A stretch of 64,000 nt of DNA from Rubrivivax sp. GTDB lineage: Bacteria; Pseudomonadota; Gammaproteobacteria; Burkholderiales; Burkholderiaceae_C. The stretch lies in NCBI GenBank assembly GCA_030653385.1, contig JAURZM010000056.1:1-64000 (forward strand), written 5' to 3'. A program made the position numbers and the translations under genes. The notes beneath the pieces were generated by a model. That model did no database searches. It saw only the letters and a list, made by a program, of their open reading frames with translations, and had not been told where the DNA came from. This document shows, piece after piece, positions 42,201 through 52,066 of the stretch; positions within the stretch are counted from its first letter, which is position 1, and each line of letters opens with the position of its first letter.

Positions 42201-44092
42201 GCTTCAGCAAGATCCTGATCGCCAACCGCGGCGAGATCGCTTGCCGCGTGATCCGCACCGCGCACCGCCTGGGCTACCGCACGGTGGCCGTCTACAGCGA
42301 TGCCGATGCCGGTGCACTGCACGTGCAGCAGGCCGACGAAGCGGTTTGCATCGGGCCTGCGCCTGCGGCCGATTCCTACCTGAACATCGCCGTGCTGCTG
42401 CAGGCCGCGCGCCAGACAGGCGCCGACGCGGTGCACCCGGGTTACGGCTTCCTGTCAGAACGCGCCGACTTTGCACAAGCCTGCGTCGACGCGGGCCTGG
42501 TGTTCATCGGGCCACCGCCTGCGGCCATCCGCGCCATGGGCAACAAGGCGCTGGCCAAACGCCGCATGGTCGAAGCCGGGGTGCCCTGTGCGCCCGGCTA
42601 CCTGGGTGATGAGCAGGGCGACGAACGCCTGACGGCAGAAGCCCGGCAGCTGGGCCTGCCCTTGTTGGTGAAAGCCGTGGCCGGCGGTGGCGGACGTGGC
42701 ATGCGCCTGGTGCGCAGCTTCGACGAATTGCCCGAAGCCATCGCCAGCGCACGCCGCGAAGCCAGCAGCGCCTTCGGTGATGGCACGCTGATGCTGGAGC
42801 GCCTGATCGACGAGGGTCGCCACATCGAAGTGCAGGTGTTTGCCGACGCCCACGGCCACGCCGTGCACCTGGGCGAACGTGACTGCACGGCGCAGCGCCG
42901 GCGCCAGAAGGTCATCGAAGAAGCGCCGTCGCCCGTGGTCGACGCAGCGATGCGTGCCGCGTTGGGGCGTGATGCCGTGGCTGCCGCACTGGCTGTGGGC
43001 TACCAGGGCGCCGGCACGGTGGAGTTCATCGTCGATGCCCACCTCAAGCACCACTTCCTGGAAATGAACACCCGCCTGCAGGTCGAGCACCCGGTGACCG
43101 AATGCATCACGGGCCTTGACCTGGTGGAGTGGCAACTTCGTGTGGCCCGTGGTGAGCCGCTGCCACTGACCCAGGACCAGATCACCTTCACCGGCCACGC
43201 CATCGAAGCGCGTCTGTATGCCGAAGACCCGTATGACGGCTGGAGACCGCAGACCGGCCGCGTGGCCGGCTGGCAGCCTGACAGCACCGATGTGCGCATC
43301 GACCACGGCATCGCCGAAGGCGGCGAGGTCACGCCTTACTACGACGCGATGGTGGCCAAGTTCGTCGCACACGGCAGCGACCGCGAAGACGCCATCCGCC
43401 GGCTGACCCGTGCGCTGGAAGACGTGCCGCTGCTGGGCCTGCAGAGCAACGGCCGCTTCCTGCGCGACCTGGTGAAGCACCCGCAGTTCACGGCGGCACA
43501 GATGACCACAACACGCCTGGACGAATGGGCCACCCAGGGTGAGCCGCTGTTGCAACGGCCCACACCGCCCGACGCCGCCTGGCGCATCGCCGCCGCCTTG
43601 TTGGCGGGGCAGGGCGGCCAGCGGCCTGCCAGCGTGTCGGCTTTCGACCTGACGCTGCAATGCCAGGGCGAAAACCGCACGCAGCGCGCGCCCGATGCCG
43701 CGGTGCAGGTGCTGGCCTGGAACGGCCAACACGCGCAAATCGGCATCGACGGCGTGCAGTGCCGCATCACCGCCTTGCAAGACGGCACCCGGCTGCACCT
43801 GTGCCTGGACGGCGCCGTGTTCAGCTTCGAAGAACCTTCTGCCTATCCCAAGACCGACAGCGCAGCCGACCCGCGCCGTGCGCGTGCGCCGGTGGCCGGC
43901 GTGGTGGCGCAGGTCAGTGTGTTGGTGGGCGACACCGTGGTCGCCGGCCAGCCGCTGGTGTGTGTGGAAGCGATGAAGATGGAGATGTGGGTCAACGCCG
44001 CCGCCGCCGGCAGCGTGAAGTCCGTCAACGTCAAACCCAAGGACCCCGTCGCCGCTGGCGCCGTGCTGGTGGAACTGGAGATTGCCGAATGA
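42197..44092 (+). CDS. Acyl-CoA carboxylase alpha subunit (biotin carboxylase + carrier)
   Basis: This encodes a 631-residue fusion. The biotin carboxylase domain is ILIANRGEIACRVIRTA, the ATP-grasp KAVAGGGGRGMRLV, and EMNTRLQVEHPVTE. A linker domain follows, and then a C-terminal biotin carrier with EAMKMEMW, where K594 is the biotinylated residue. It partners the beta subunit at 38599 despite the two genes between them, the same spacing as liuB/liuD and atuC/atuF. It overlaps the hydratase and BKACE genes by 4 bases each. Confidence 0.95.
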   Translation: MSFSKILIANRGEIACRVIRTAHRLGYRTVAVYSDADAGALHVQQADEAVCIGPAPAADSYLNIAVLLQAARQTGADAVHPGYGFLSERADFAQACVDAGLVFIGPPPAAIRAMGNKALAKRRMVEAGVPCAPGYLGDEQGDERLTAEARQLGLPLLVKAVAGGGGRGMRLVRSFDELPEAIASARREASSAFGDGTLMLERLIDEGRHIEVQVFADAHGHAVHLGERDCTAQRRRQKVIEEAPSPVVDAAMRAALGRDAVAAALAVGYQGAGTVEFIVDAHLKHHFLEMNTRLQVEHPVTECITGLDLVEWQLRVARGEPLPLTQDQITFTGHAIEARLYAEDPYDGWRPQTGRVAGWQPDSTDVRIDHGIAEGGEVTPYYDAMVAKFVAHGSDREDAIRRLTRALEDVPLLGLQSNGRFLRDLVKHPQFTAAQMTTTRLDEWATQGEPLLQRPTPPDAAWRIAAALLAGQGGQRPASVSAFDLTLQCQGENRTQRAPDAAVQVLAWNGQHAQIGIDGVQCRITALQDGTRLHLCLDGAVFSFEEPSAYPKTDSAADPRRARAPVAGVVAQVSVLVGDTVVAGQPLVCVEAMKMEMWVNAAAAGSVKSVNVKPKDPVAAGAVLVELEIAE

Positions 44093-44976
44093 GCAGCCCC
44101 GCCGACAAGGCCATCCTGACCTGCGCCTTGACTGGCGTGCTGACCAACCCGCAGCAGCACCCGGTGCCCGTCACACCCGAACAGATGGCGGCCGAAGCGC
44201 GCGACGCCTTCAATGCTGGCGCCAGCATCATGCACGTGCACCTGCGCAGCCAGGAGCCCGGTTTCGGCCACATGCCCAGCTGGGACCCCGACGTGGCCCA
44301 GGCCGTCTGCGACGCCATCCGCGCTGCCTGCCCGGGCGTGATCATCAACCTGACCACCGGGGTCATCGGCAAGGACATCAGCGGCCCCAAGGCTTGCCTG
44401 GAACGTGTGAAGCCCGAAATCGCGGCCTGCAACGCCGGCACGCTGAACTACCTGAAGATCAAGGACAACGGGCAGTGGGCCTGGCCGCCGATGGTCTTCG
44501 ACAACCCGGTGGCCAAGGTGCAGCAGTTCCTGGACGTGATGGCTGCCTGCGGCACCCACCCCGAGTTCGAGTGTTTTGATGTCGGCATCCTGCGCAGCGT
44601 GGCCATGTACCTGAAGGCCGGCCTCTTCAGCGGTGTGCCCGAGGTGAACCTGGTCATGGGCGTGGCCAGCGGCATGCCGTGTGACGCCGACCTGCTGGCG
44701 CTGTTGCCGCGTTATGCGCCCGAGGGTGCGGTGTGGCAGACCACGCTGATCGGCCGCGCCGAGATCTGGCCCGTGCACCAGAAAACCGCCGACCTGGGTG
44801 GCAACTTGCGCACCGGCCTGGAAGACACCTTCTACCTGCCGGGTGGCGAAAGGGCCACCGGCAACGGCGTGCTGATCGAAGCCCTGGCAGCCTGCGCGCG
44901 ACGCGCCGGCCGCGACATTGCATCGCCCGCCGAAGCGCGTCAACGCCTGGGCCTGCACGCGGGCCAGGCCGCATGA
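44089..44976 (+). CDS. BKACE: beta-keto acid cleavage enzyme (Kce family)
   Basis: This encodes a 295-residue TIM-barrel Zn enzyme that exchanges a beta-keto acid with acetyl-CoA, giving acetoacetate and a new acyl-CoA. IMHVHLRSQ has the two Zn-binding His. NLTTGVIG is conserved. NLRTGLEDTFYLPGG supplies the Arg, Glu and Asp active-site residues known from Kce. ECFDVGIL replaces the more usual E-x-x-D-x-G-H. The substrate is unknown. It takes the place that HMG-CoA lyase has in leucine-type pathways. Confidence 0.9.
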   Translation: MSSPADKAILTCALTGVLTNPQQHPVPVTPEQMAAEARDAFNAGASIMHVHLRSQEPGFGHMPSWDPDVAQAVCDAIRAACPGVIINLTTGVIGKDISGPKACLERVKPEIAACNAGTLNYLKIKDNGQWAWPPMVFDNPVAKVQQFLDVMAACGTHPEFECFDVGILRSVAMYLKAGLFSGVPEVNLVMGVASGMPCDADLLALLPRYAPEGAVWQTTLIGRAEIWPVHQKTADLGGNLRTGLEDTFYLPGGERATGNGVLIEALAACARRAGRDIASPAEARQRLGLHAGQAA

Positions 44977-45461
44977 CCGCAAGCGATCTGCAGCCCCGCA
45001 CCGCAGCCGAACAGGCGCTGGTGGACGAAGCGCTGGTCGACCTTTTCGAGCGCAAGATCAGCTTCAACCAGACGCTGGGCCTGAAGATCGTGTCGGTGCA
45101 GCCGGGCGACGTGCGCGCCACCTTCGACATGCGGCCGGAACTGGTGGGCCACTACGCCCACGGCCGGCTGCACGGCGGTGTGATCTCGGCCACGCTGGAC
45201 CACATGGGTGGACTGGCGGTCATCGTGGGCATCGCGGCGCGCCACCCGCACGACAAGGTGCAGCAGGTGATGGCCCGTTTCACCAAGGTCGGCACCCTCG
45301 ACCTGCGGGTGGACTACCTGCGCCAGGGCCTGGGCCGGCAGTTCACGGTGACGGCCGAGGTGATGCGGCTGGGTGGGCGCATCGGCAGCACGCAGATGCG
45401 GCTGGTCAACGAAGAGGGCACCTTGATTGCCACCGCGGCGGCGGCCTACACCGTCGCCTGA
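44973..45461 (+). CDS. PaaI-type hotdog thioesterase
   Basis: This encodes a 162-residue hotdog-fold protein. GHYAHGRLHGGVISATLDHMGGLAV matches the PaaI/4-hydroxybenzoyl-CoA thioesterase motif, with LHGG and the Asp in TLDHMGG as the active site, and RVDYLRQGLG is the second block. It is the last gene of the operon and overlaps BKACE by 4 bases. It probably releases CoA from stalled or product thioesters. Confidence 0.88.
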   Translation: MTASDLQPRTAAEQALVDEALVDLFERKISFNQTLGLKIVSVQPGDVRATFDMRPELVGHYAHGRLHGGVISATLDHMGGLAVIVGIAARHPHDKVQQVMARFTKVGTLDLRVDYLRQGLGRQFTVTAEVMRLGGRIGSTQMRLVNEEGTLIATAAAAYTVA

Positions 45462-45477
45462 TCTGGCCAGGGTCGCC

Positions 45478-45530
45478 AGGGCCCGCGGGTGCCGGGCCTT
45501 GACATAGCAGCAATGAAACCCACCTAGCAT
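45478..45530 (+). promoter_or_regulatory. Hairpin and -35 element before the DegP-like gene
   Basis: A hairpin AGG(G)CCCG...CGGGCCT (45478-45499) follows the thioesterase gene and may end the operon. A perfect TTGACA (45499-45504) starts at its end. The best -10 match, TAGCAT at 45525-45530, is 20 bases away, so spacing is poor. I treat it as a weak promoter candidate for the protease gene. Confidence 0.35.
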
Positions 45531-45565
45531 GGCTTCGTCCCCAAGCCCTTGCCGAGGTCCGTTTC

Positions 45566-46675
<1,110 letters not shown>

Positions 46676-46745
46676 GACAACTTCCGGCGCCAGTGAAAGA
46701 TCGGCGCCGCTGGCGCGACAGACCTGCATGAACCAGGAGAACACG

Positions 46746-47243
46746 ATGTCCCGCCGCAGTTTCCTCAACCTCCTGTCCGGGCTGGGCCTGGGCGGCGCAG
46801 CGGCCGCCACGGCAACCGCCACCCATGCGGCATCCACCCCCACCCGCTCCGATCGCGTGGAGCTGAGCGACGCCGAGTGGAAAAAGCGGCTCAGCGACGC
46901 CGCTTACCGCGTGCTGCGCAAAGAAGGCACCGAGCCGCCGCACACCAGCCCGCTGAACGCCGAAAAACGCGCCGGCAGCTACCACTGTGCTGGCTGTGAC
47001 CTGCCGCTGTTTGCGCACACCACCAAGTACGAAAGTGGCACCGGCTGGCCGAGTTTCTACGACCCGCTGCCGCAGGCCGTCGGCACCAAGACCGACTACA
47101 AACTCATCCTGCCGCGCACGGAATACCACTGCGCCCGCTGCGGTGGCCACCAGGGCCACGTTTTCAACGACGGCCCCCGGCCCACCGGCAAGCGCTACTG
47201 CAACAACGGCGTGGCGCTGCGTTTTGTGCCGGAGGCGGCATGA
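46746..47243 (+). CDS. msrB: Methionine-R-sulfoxide reductase B, Tat-exported
   Basis: This encodes 165 residues. SRRSFLNLLSGLGLGGAAAA is a twin-arginine signal, so the folded enzyme is exported. The catalytic Cys is C152 in KRYCNNGVALRF. The structural Zn ligands are HCAGC and HCARCGGHQGH. AGGAG at 46734-46738 sets the start at 46746 rather than 46728 or 46629. The 3' end overlaps msrA by 4 bases. Together the two genes repair both stereoisomers of oxidised Met outside the cytoplasm. Confidence 0.94.
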   Translation: MSRRSFLNLLSGLGLGGAAAATATATHAASTPTRSDRVELSDAEWKKRLSDAAYRVLRKEGTEPPHTSPLNAEKRAGSYHCAGCDLPLFAHTTKYESGTGWPSFYDPLPQAVGTKTDYKLILPRTEYHCARCGGHQGHVFNDGPRPTGKRYCNNGVALRFVPEAA

Positions 47244-47881
47244 AGGGGCTCAGTTCCTGGGCGGCGGTGGCCGCCGTCGTGGCGCTGGCCAGCTGGGCCG
47301 GCGGCTCGTTTTCGCAGAAGCCGGCACCCGCAGCGGCAGCGCCGTTGCCGGCCGGCCTGGCCAAGGCCACCTTCGCCGGCGGCTGTTTCTGGTGTGTCGA
47401 GTCCGATTTCGACAAGGTGCCGGGTGTGGTGTCCACCACCAGCGGCTACATCGGCGGCACGGTGGCCAACCCCACCTACCAGCAGGTGTCGGGCAACGGC
47501 ACCGGCCACGCCGAGGCGGTGGAAATTGTCTTTGACCCGGCCAAGGTCAGCTACGAACAGCTGCTGGAAAAATACTGGCGCACCATCGACCCCACCACCA
47601 AGGACCGCCAGTTCTGCGACGCCGGCAGCCCTTACCGCACGGCCATCTTCACGCACGGCCCGCAGCAGGCGGCGGCGGCGCAGGCGTCCAAGTTGGCACT
47701 GGACAAGAGCAAGCCCTTCCCGCAGCCCATCGTCACCACGATCGAGCCGGCCGGCCCCTTTTACCTGGCCGAGGCCTACCACCAAGACTACTACCTGAAG
47801 AACCCGGTGCGCTACAAGTACTACCGCACGTCCTGCGGGCGGGACAGCCGGCTGAAGGAGCTGTGGGGCACGGCGCCCTGA
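47240..47881 (+). CDS. msrA: Methionine-S-sulfoxide reductase A, exported
   Basis: This encodes 213 residues. An N-terminal hydrophobic stretch (WAAVAAVVALASWAGGSF) is a Sec signal or anchor without twin Arg, unlike msrB. The catalytic Cys is C49 in GGCFWC. GYIGGTVANPTYQQVSGNGTGHAEAVEI, read as two adjacent blocks, and the C-terminal YHQDYYLKNPVRYKYYR are family hallmarks. A Cys in RTSCGRD may act as resolving Cys. It is coupled to msrB. Confidence 0.94.
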   Translation: MKGLSSWAAVAAVVALASWAGGSFSQKPAPAAAAPLPAGLAKATFAGGCFWCVESDFDKVPGVVSTTSGYIGGTVANPTYQQVSGNGTGHAEAVEIVFDPAKVSYEQLLEKYWRTIDPTTKDRQFCDAGSPYRTAIFTHGPQQAAAAQASKLALDKSKPFPQPIVTTIEPAGPFYLAEAYHQDYYLKNPVRYKYYRTSCGRDSRLKELWGTAP

Positions 47882-48140
47882 GTTCGGCGTGGGGGCTGTG
47901 GCCAGTGGGGCAGTGCGTGCTGCGACTGCACGCCACTTCTTGACTCCCCGGAATGAGGGGAAACCAGAGCCGGTGCGCCCCCCGGCGGCGCCATCGGCGG
48001 TATTCTCGGCATTCGGTTTGCTGTGCCTTGGCAGGGCAGCCGGTCGGTTCTGGCGCCAGGCTGCGGCTGCTTCGGGTGTGGGAGAACTTTACAGTTCCAA
48101 CCCCAGGCACCCAAAGGCTTCTGCGCATCAGGCCCGAAGT

Positions 48141-48169
48141 TTGTCCAAGTTGTTGAATTGAATCACAAT
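48141..48169 (+). promoter_or_regulatory. Promoter candidate for the HPr-rel-A type cluster
   Basis: TTGTCC (48141-48146) and CACAAT (48164-48169) are 17 bases apart in a locally AT-rich patch. They lie within the 377-base gene-free gap 47882-48258. The rest of that gap holds only short hairpins such as CCCC-GGAATGA-GGGG (47946-47960) and no credible gene. Confidence 0.35.
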
Positions 48170-48258
48170 TTTCTGAATGCCTTTAGAGGGCATGCGGATT
48201 GCTTGCCAACCGGCGATCTTGTGAATTCCGCCAGCCAGTCCTTGCCAAGGTGCCGCAC

Positions 48259-48918
48259 ATGAATGACCAGTCTCCATCGAACCCAGCCCAGGGGCAGCCC
48301 GCGGCCGAAGCTGCGACGGATGCTGCCAACTCCATCCTGCAGCGCCGTCGCCTTTTGCGTGCGGTGGGCGCCACTGGGGCCATTGCCGGTGTCGGCCTGC
48401 CTTTTTCCGCACACGCCACCAGCCGGCCGCACTGCGTCAAGAGCACCAAGAAGTATCACGCCACCGCGTCTTCGGTGGGCTCGATGATCGGGTCGGTAAC
48501 GGGCACGACGCCGCCGGTGGCGGGCTTTCGTTGTTCGCACTACACCAGCGCCGGCAACTGGGGTACTGGCTGGACCAACGGCAAGGGCCGTAGCGTGACC
48601 TACCACAGCTGCGCAAATCCTGGCGCGGCGGATGTCGACAAGATGAAGTTCTGGGTCGTTTTCGAGCTGGGTAATCCCGGCGCTGGTACGGCCAAAGATC
48701 GCACATGCGTTGACATCATCAACAGCTACTCCACGTCCGACGAAGCGGTCTGGCTCACGGCCCTGTTCAATGCCAACAAGCGCAGCCCCTTCACCTACAC
48801 GCCTTCAAACGTGGTGGACCTGTACAACAACAAAAACCCGCTGATGGGCGGCATGACGCAGTCGGGCCTGAGTGCCAAGGCCTTGATGCTATTCAGGGAC
48901 TACCTCTCCGACCTCTGA
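48259..48918 (+). CDS. Tat-signal secreted protein of unknown family
   Basis: This encodes 219 residues with no recognised domain. RRRLLRAVGATGAIAGVG followed by SAHA is a twin-arginine-type signal with a cleavage site near residue 54. The mature part is small, rich in Ser, Thr, Gly and Asn, and has four Cys (RPHC, GFRC, YHSC, DRTC), enough for two disulfides. The ATG at 48259 has AAGG 8 bases upstream. It ends 6 bases before the PqqD-like gene, so it is probably the product handled or modified by the three genes that follow. This is inference. Confidence 0.75.
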   Translation: MNDQSPSNPAQGQPAAEAATDAANSILQRRRLLRAVGATGAIAGVGLPFSAHATSRPHCVKSTKKYHATASSVGSMIGSVTGTTPPVAGFRCSHYTSAGNWGTGWTNGKGRSVTYHSCANPGAADVDKMKFWVVFELGNPGAGTAKDRTCVDIINSYSTSDEAVWLTALFNANKRSPFTYTPSNVVDLYNNKNPLMGGMTQSGLSAKALMLFRDYLSDL

Positions 48919-48924
48919 GCCCGC

Positions 48925-49242
48925 GTGCCTGAGGCACCGCGCCCGGCCGCTGCCCAGCCGGCCTGGCAGCTGAATCCCCTGGTTGAACTGCACTGGCGTG
49001 TCTTGGGCGACAGCTGTGTGGTGTTGGAAGCCGTGTCGGGCGAAACGGCCACCGCCGACGCGCTTGAAGCGGCCACCCTGGCGTGTTTCGAGACCGCGCC
49101 GCACACACTCGATCAATTGGTGGCGGCCCTGGCATCCGACCTGTCGGTCGAGCCCAATCCCGAGCTGCAGGACAAGGCTTCCGGCCTCGTGCAGCAGTTC
49201 CTGGCGACCGGCTGGCTTCAGGAGCTAGAGTCCGGCGGATGA
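48925..49242 (+). CDS. PqqD-like protein of the HPr-rel-A type system
   Basis: This encodes 105 residues from a GTG start. The pattern WRVLGDSCVVLEAVSGETATADALEAATLACFE followed by two helices is the PqqD/RRE winged-helix fold. Proteins of this fold bind leader peptides for modifying enzymes. The pairing with an HprK-related kinase and a nucleotidyltransferase is the arrangement I recall as HPr-rel-A. The stop overlaps the kinase start by 4 bases. There are no Fe-S Cys. Confidence 0.75.
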   Translation: MPEAPRPAAAQPAWQLNPLVELHWRVLGDSCVVLEAVSGETATADALEAATLACFETAPHTLDQLVAALASDLSVEPNPELQDKASGLVQQFLATGWLQELESGG

Positions 49243-50150
49243 TCGCCCAGCTCTCCGGCCGGGAGCTCGCTTCGTGTCTCGCCGGCCCGGGGCTGGCTTT
49301 CAGGACCGGCCCGTTCTCTGTCCGTGTCCACTCCAACGTCCAGCACATCAGCGACGGCCTGCAGCTGCTGTACGGCAACTATCCGCTCGTCGCCGAAGAT
49401 GCCTTCTGCGATTTCGACCTCGAAGTGCTGAAGCCCGCCGGCCTGCGCGGCCATGTGCGGCCCCAGGTGCGCTTTCGTTTCGACGGCAACAACACCTTCG
49501 AGCCGCTGCCGCTGGCGCACGCTTTTCCGCTCTTCGAGTGGGCGATGAACTGGTGCATTTCCACCCACGTCAACCACTGCCTGCTGATCCATGCGGCGGT
49601 GGTCGAACGGGGTGGCCGGGCGCTCATCCTGCCAGCGCCCCCGGGCTCGGGCAAGAGCACCTTGTGTGCTGCGCTGGTGCACCGCGGTTGGCGGCTGATG
49701 TCCGACGAAGTGGCGCTGGTGCCCTTCGACGGCACCGGCCTGTTGGCCCTGGCGCGGCCCATCAGCCTGAAAAACGAGTCGATCGACGTCATGCGCCGCT
49801 TCGTGCCCGGCGCCACCTTCAACATACCTTCGCACAACACCAGCAAGGGCACGGTCACGCACATGCTGGCGCCGCCCGATCACGTGGCACGGGTGCAGGA
49901 AACGGCAGCGCCGGCGTGGGTGGTGTTTCCGCGCTGGCAGGCCGGGGCCGACGCGCAGTTGACACCCCGCGAGCGGGCCGACACGGTGCTCGACCTGGCC
50001 CGCAACAGCTTCAACTACGGCGTGCTGGGCCGGCAGGGCTTCGACACGATGTGCCAGTTGGTGCAGGCCTGCAGCTGCCACGACTTTGTCTACAGCCAGC
50101 TCGACGACGCCATCGCGGTCTTCGACGCACTGGCCAGCGGCCGCGCATGA
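49239..50150 (+). CDS. HprK-related kinase A
   Basis: This encodes a 303-residue P-loop protein related to HPr Ser kinase/phosphorylase. The Walker A motif is PAPPGSGKST (K139), and WRLMSDEVALVPFDG is the HprK-like Asp/Glu block. No separate HPr substrate gene is nearby. The likely substrate is a product of this cluster, or a small molecule. The start at 49239 overlaps the PqqD-like stop, and the end overlaps the nucleotidyltransferase start. I am confident of the family, not of the reaction. Confidence 0.85.
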   Translation: MIAQLSGRELASCLAGPGLAFRTGPFSVRVHSNVQHISDGLQLLYGNYPLVAEDAFCDFDLEVLKPAGLRGHVRPQVRFRFDGNNTFEPLPLAHAFPLFEWAMNWCISTHVNHCLLIHAAVVERGGRALILPAPPGSGKSTLCAALVHRGWRLMSDEVALVPFDGTGLLALARPISLKNESIDVMRRFVPGATFNIPSHNTSKGTVTHMLAPPDHVARVQETAAPAWVVFPRWQAGADAQLTPRERADTVLDLARNSFNYGVLGRQGFDTMCQLVQACSCHDFVYSQLDDAIAVFDALASGRA

Positions 50151-51295
50151 CGGGCGCCCCGAAGAGCGCCACGAAGAGCGCCGCCACAGGCGACCTGCTG
50201 TCGGGCCTGTGGACCCTGACCGAGCCGCCGCGGCTGACGCCGCGCCAGTGGGAACTGCTGCTGTCACAGGCCAGGCGCTGTCGCCTGGACGCACGTTTGG
50301 CGCGGCACTTCAAGGACAAGGGCTGGCTGGACGGCGTACCCAGCCAGCCCCGCCTGCACCTGCAAAGCGCAACGCTGGCCGCCGAGCGCCAGCGCCAGCA
50401 GGTGCGCTGGGAAACCGACCGCCTGCGCGCGGCGCTGCGCGACCTGCCCAGCCCCGTGGTGCTGCTGAAGGGCGCCGCCTACGTGGCGCTGGACCTGCCG
50501 CCCGCACGTGGCCGCCTGTTCACCGACGTCGACATCCTGGTCGACAAGGCCGGCATCGGGGCGGCCGAACTGTTGCTGATGGCCGCCGGTTGGGTGCACG
50601 AAGCGCTGGACCCCTACGACGAGCGGTACTACCGCCAATGGATGCACGAGCTGCCGCCGCTGAAACACGTCTGGCGTCACACCTGGCTCGATGTTCACCA
50701 CACCATCACGCCGCCCACCTCGCGCTTTGCGGTGGACGGCAGCCTTCTGCTGCAAGCGGCGCGGCCCTTGCCCGGTTCACAACCCGGCGCGCAGCTGGCC
50801 ACGCTGGCCCCTGTCGACATGGTGCTGCACAGCGCCGTGCACCTGATGCAGGAAGGCGACTTTTCGGCCGGCCTGCGTGACCTGCTCGACCTGAACGACC
50901 TGCTGCAGCACTTTGGCGTGCAGCCCGGTTTCTGGCCTCAACTGTTCGATCGCGCCCAGGAACTGCACATCGGCACCGCGCTTTTCCATGTGCTGGTGCA
51001 GGTGCGCAGGCTCTTCGGCACCGCGCCGCCCGCCGAGCTGGCACCGCGGGTGGACGAGCTGGCCCGTGGCTGGCCGTCCACGGTCCTGATGCCCGCGCTG
51101 CTGGCCATTGCCTTGCGCCCCCCGCACCCCAGTTGCAACTCGGCCGCCAGCGGCCTGGCGCGCTGGCTGCTGTACGTGCGTTCACACGGGCTTCGCATGC
51201 CCTGGTACCAGATCGTGCCCCACCTGCTGCGCAAGGCCTGGACACGCACGCGGACTCGTCTGCAGGCGCCTGCCGCAGGCGCCGCAAAGCTCTGA
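50147..51295 (+). CDS. Nucleotidyltransferase family protein (NTP_transf_5-like)
   Basis: This encodes a 382-residue protein. VVLLKGAAYVALDL and GRLFTDVDILVD contain the nucleotidyltransferase-like Lys and the D127-x-D129 metal pair. A downstream block DMVLHSAVHLMQEGDF carries a His, followed by helices. Members of this fold accompany RiPP and exopolysaccharide clusters. The ATG at 50147 overlaps the kinase stop; the long frame from 49274 is a shadow. It is the last gene of the four-gene operon. Confidence 0.83.
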   Translation: MTGAPKSATKSAATGDLLSGLWTLTEPPRLTPRQWELLLSQARRCRLDARLARHFKDKGWLDGVPSQPRLHLQSATLAAERQRQQVRWETDRLRAALRDLPSPVVLLKGAAYVALDLPPARGRLFTDVDILVDKAGIGAAELLLMAAGWVHEALDPYDERYYRQWMHELPPLKHVWRHTWLDVHHTITPPTSRFAVDGSLLLQAARPLPGSQPGAQLATLAPVDMVLHSAVHLMQEGDFSAGLRDLLDLNDLLQHFGVQPGFWPQLFDRAQELHIGTALFHVLVQVRRLFGTAPPAELAPRVDELARGWPSTVLMPALLAIALRPPHPSCNSAASGLARWLLYVRSHGLRMPWYQIVPHLLRKAWTRTRTRLQAPAAGAAKL

Positions 51296-51370
51296 GCGCC
51301 GGGTCGGGCGGCCGCGCTGAAAGGCCGCCAAGCCGGCTACGATTTGCCAAAGCCAAGGAAAGCTGCCCCC

Positions 51371-51991
51371 ATGCAAATCGTCTGCCTCGATCTCGAAGGT
51401 GTGTTGGTGCCCGAGATCTGGATCGCCTTCTCCCAGCGCACCGGCATTGCCGAGTTCAGCCGCACCACACGCGACGAGCCCGACTACGACAAGCTGATGC
51501 GCTTTCGCCTGGGCCTGCTGCGCCAGCACGGCCTGAAACTGGCAGACATCCAGGCCGTCATCGGTGGCATGGCGCCGATGGACGGGGCGCGCGACTTCCT
51601 GGACGATTTGCGCAGCCGCTACCAGGTGGTCATCCTGTCGGACACTTTCTACGAATTTGCCGACCCCTTGATGGCCCAGCTGGGCCGGCCCACCTTGTTC
51701 TGCCACCGCCTGGTGGTGGACGCCGAAGGCTTCGTCGCGAACTACGAGCTGCGCCAGACCAACCCCAAATTCCACGCCGTCAAGGCGCTGCAAAGCCTGA
51801 ACTACACGGTCATAGCCGCCGGGGATTCCTTCAACGACACCGGCATGCTGGGCGCGGCGGATGCGGGCTTTTTCATCCACCCGCCGCCAGGTATCGTGGC
51901 GCAGTTTCCGCAGTTCCCGGTCAACCACAGCTATGCCGAACTGAAGGCCGCGATCGACGGTGCCGCCGCGCGGCTGACCGCGCGGCGGTGA
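51371..51991 (+). CDS. thrH: Phosphoserine phosphatase / homoserine phosphotransferase
   Basis: This encodes a 206-residue HAD-family enzyme that matches Pseudomonas ThrH from memory over its whole length. CLDLEGVLVPEIWIAF has the nucleophile Asp, VVILSDTFYEFADPLM motif II, and AAGDSFNDTGML motif IV. ThrH dephosphorylates phosphoserine and can transfer the phosphate to homoserine. The ATG at 51371 (MQIVCLDLEG) is preferred to 51344. TACGAT upstream may be a -10 element. The gene has no functional link to its neighbours. Confidence 0.93.
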   Translation: MQIVCLDLEGVLVPEIWIAFSQRTGIAEFSRTTRDEPDYDKLMRFRLGLLRQHGLKLADIQAVIGGMAPMDGARDFLDDLRSRYQVVILSDTFYEFADPLMAQLGRPTLFCHRLVVDAEGFVANYELRQTNPKFHAVKALQSLNYTVIAAGDSFNDTGMLGAADAGFFIHPPPGIVAQFPQFPVNHSYAELKAAIDGAAARLTARR

Positions 51992-52066
51992 CCGGAGCGC
52001 GGCGCGCACAGGCATCATCGCGCAGCGCCGATCAGCAGGCGAACACACGGTGGAGGACCGTCAACG

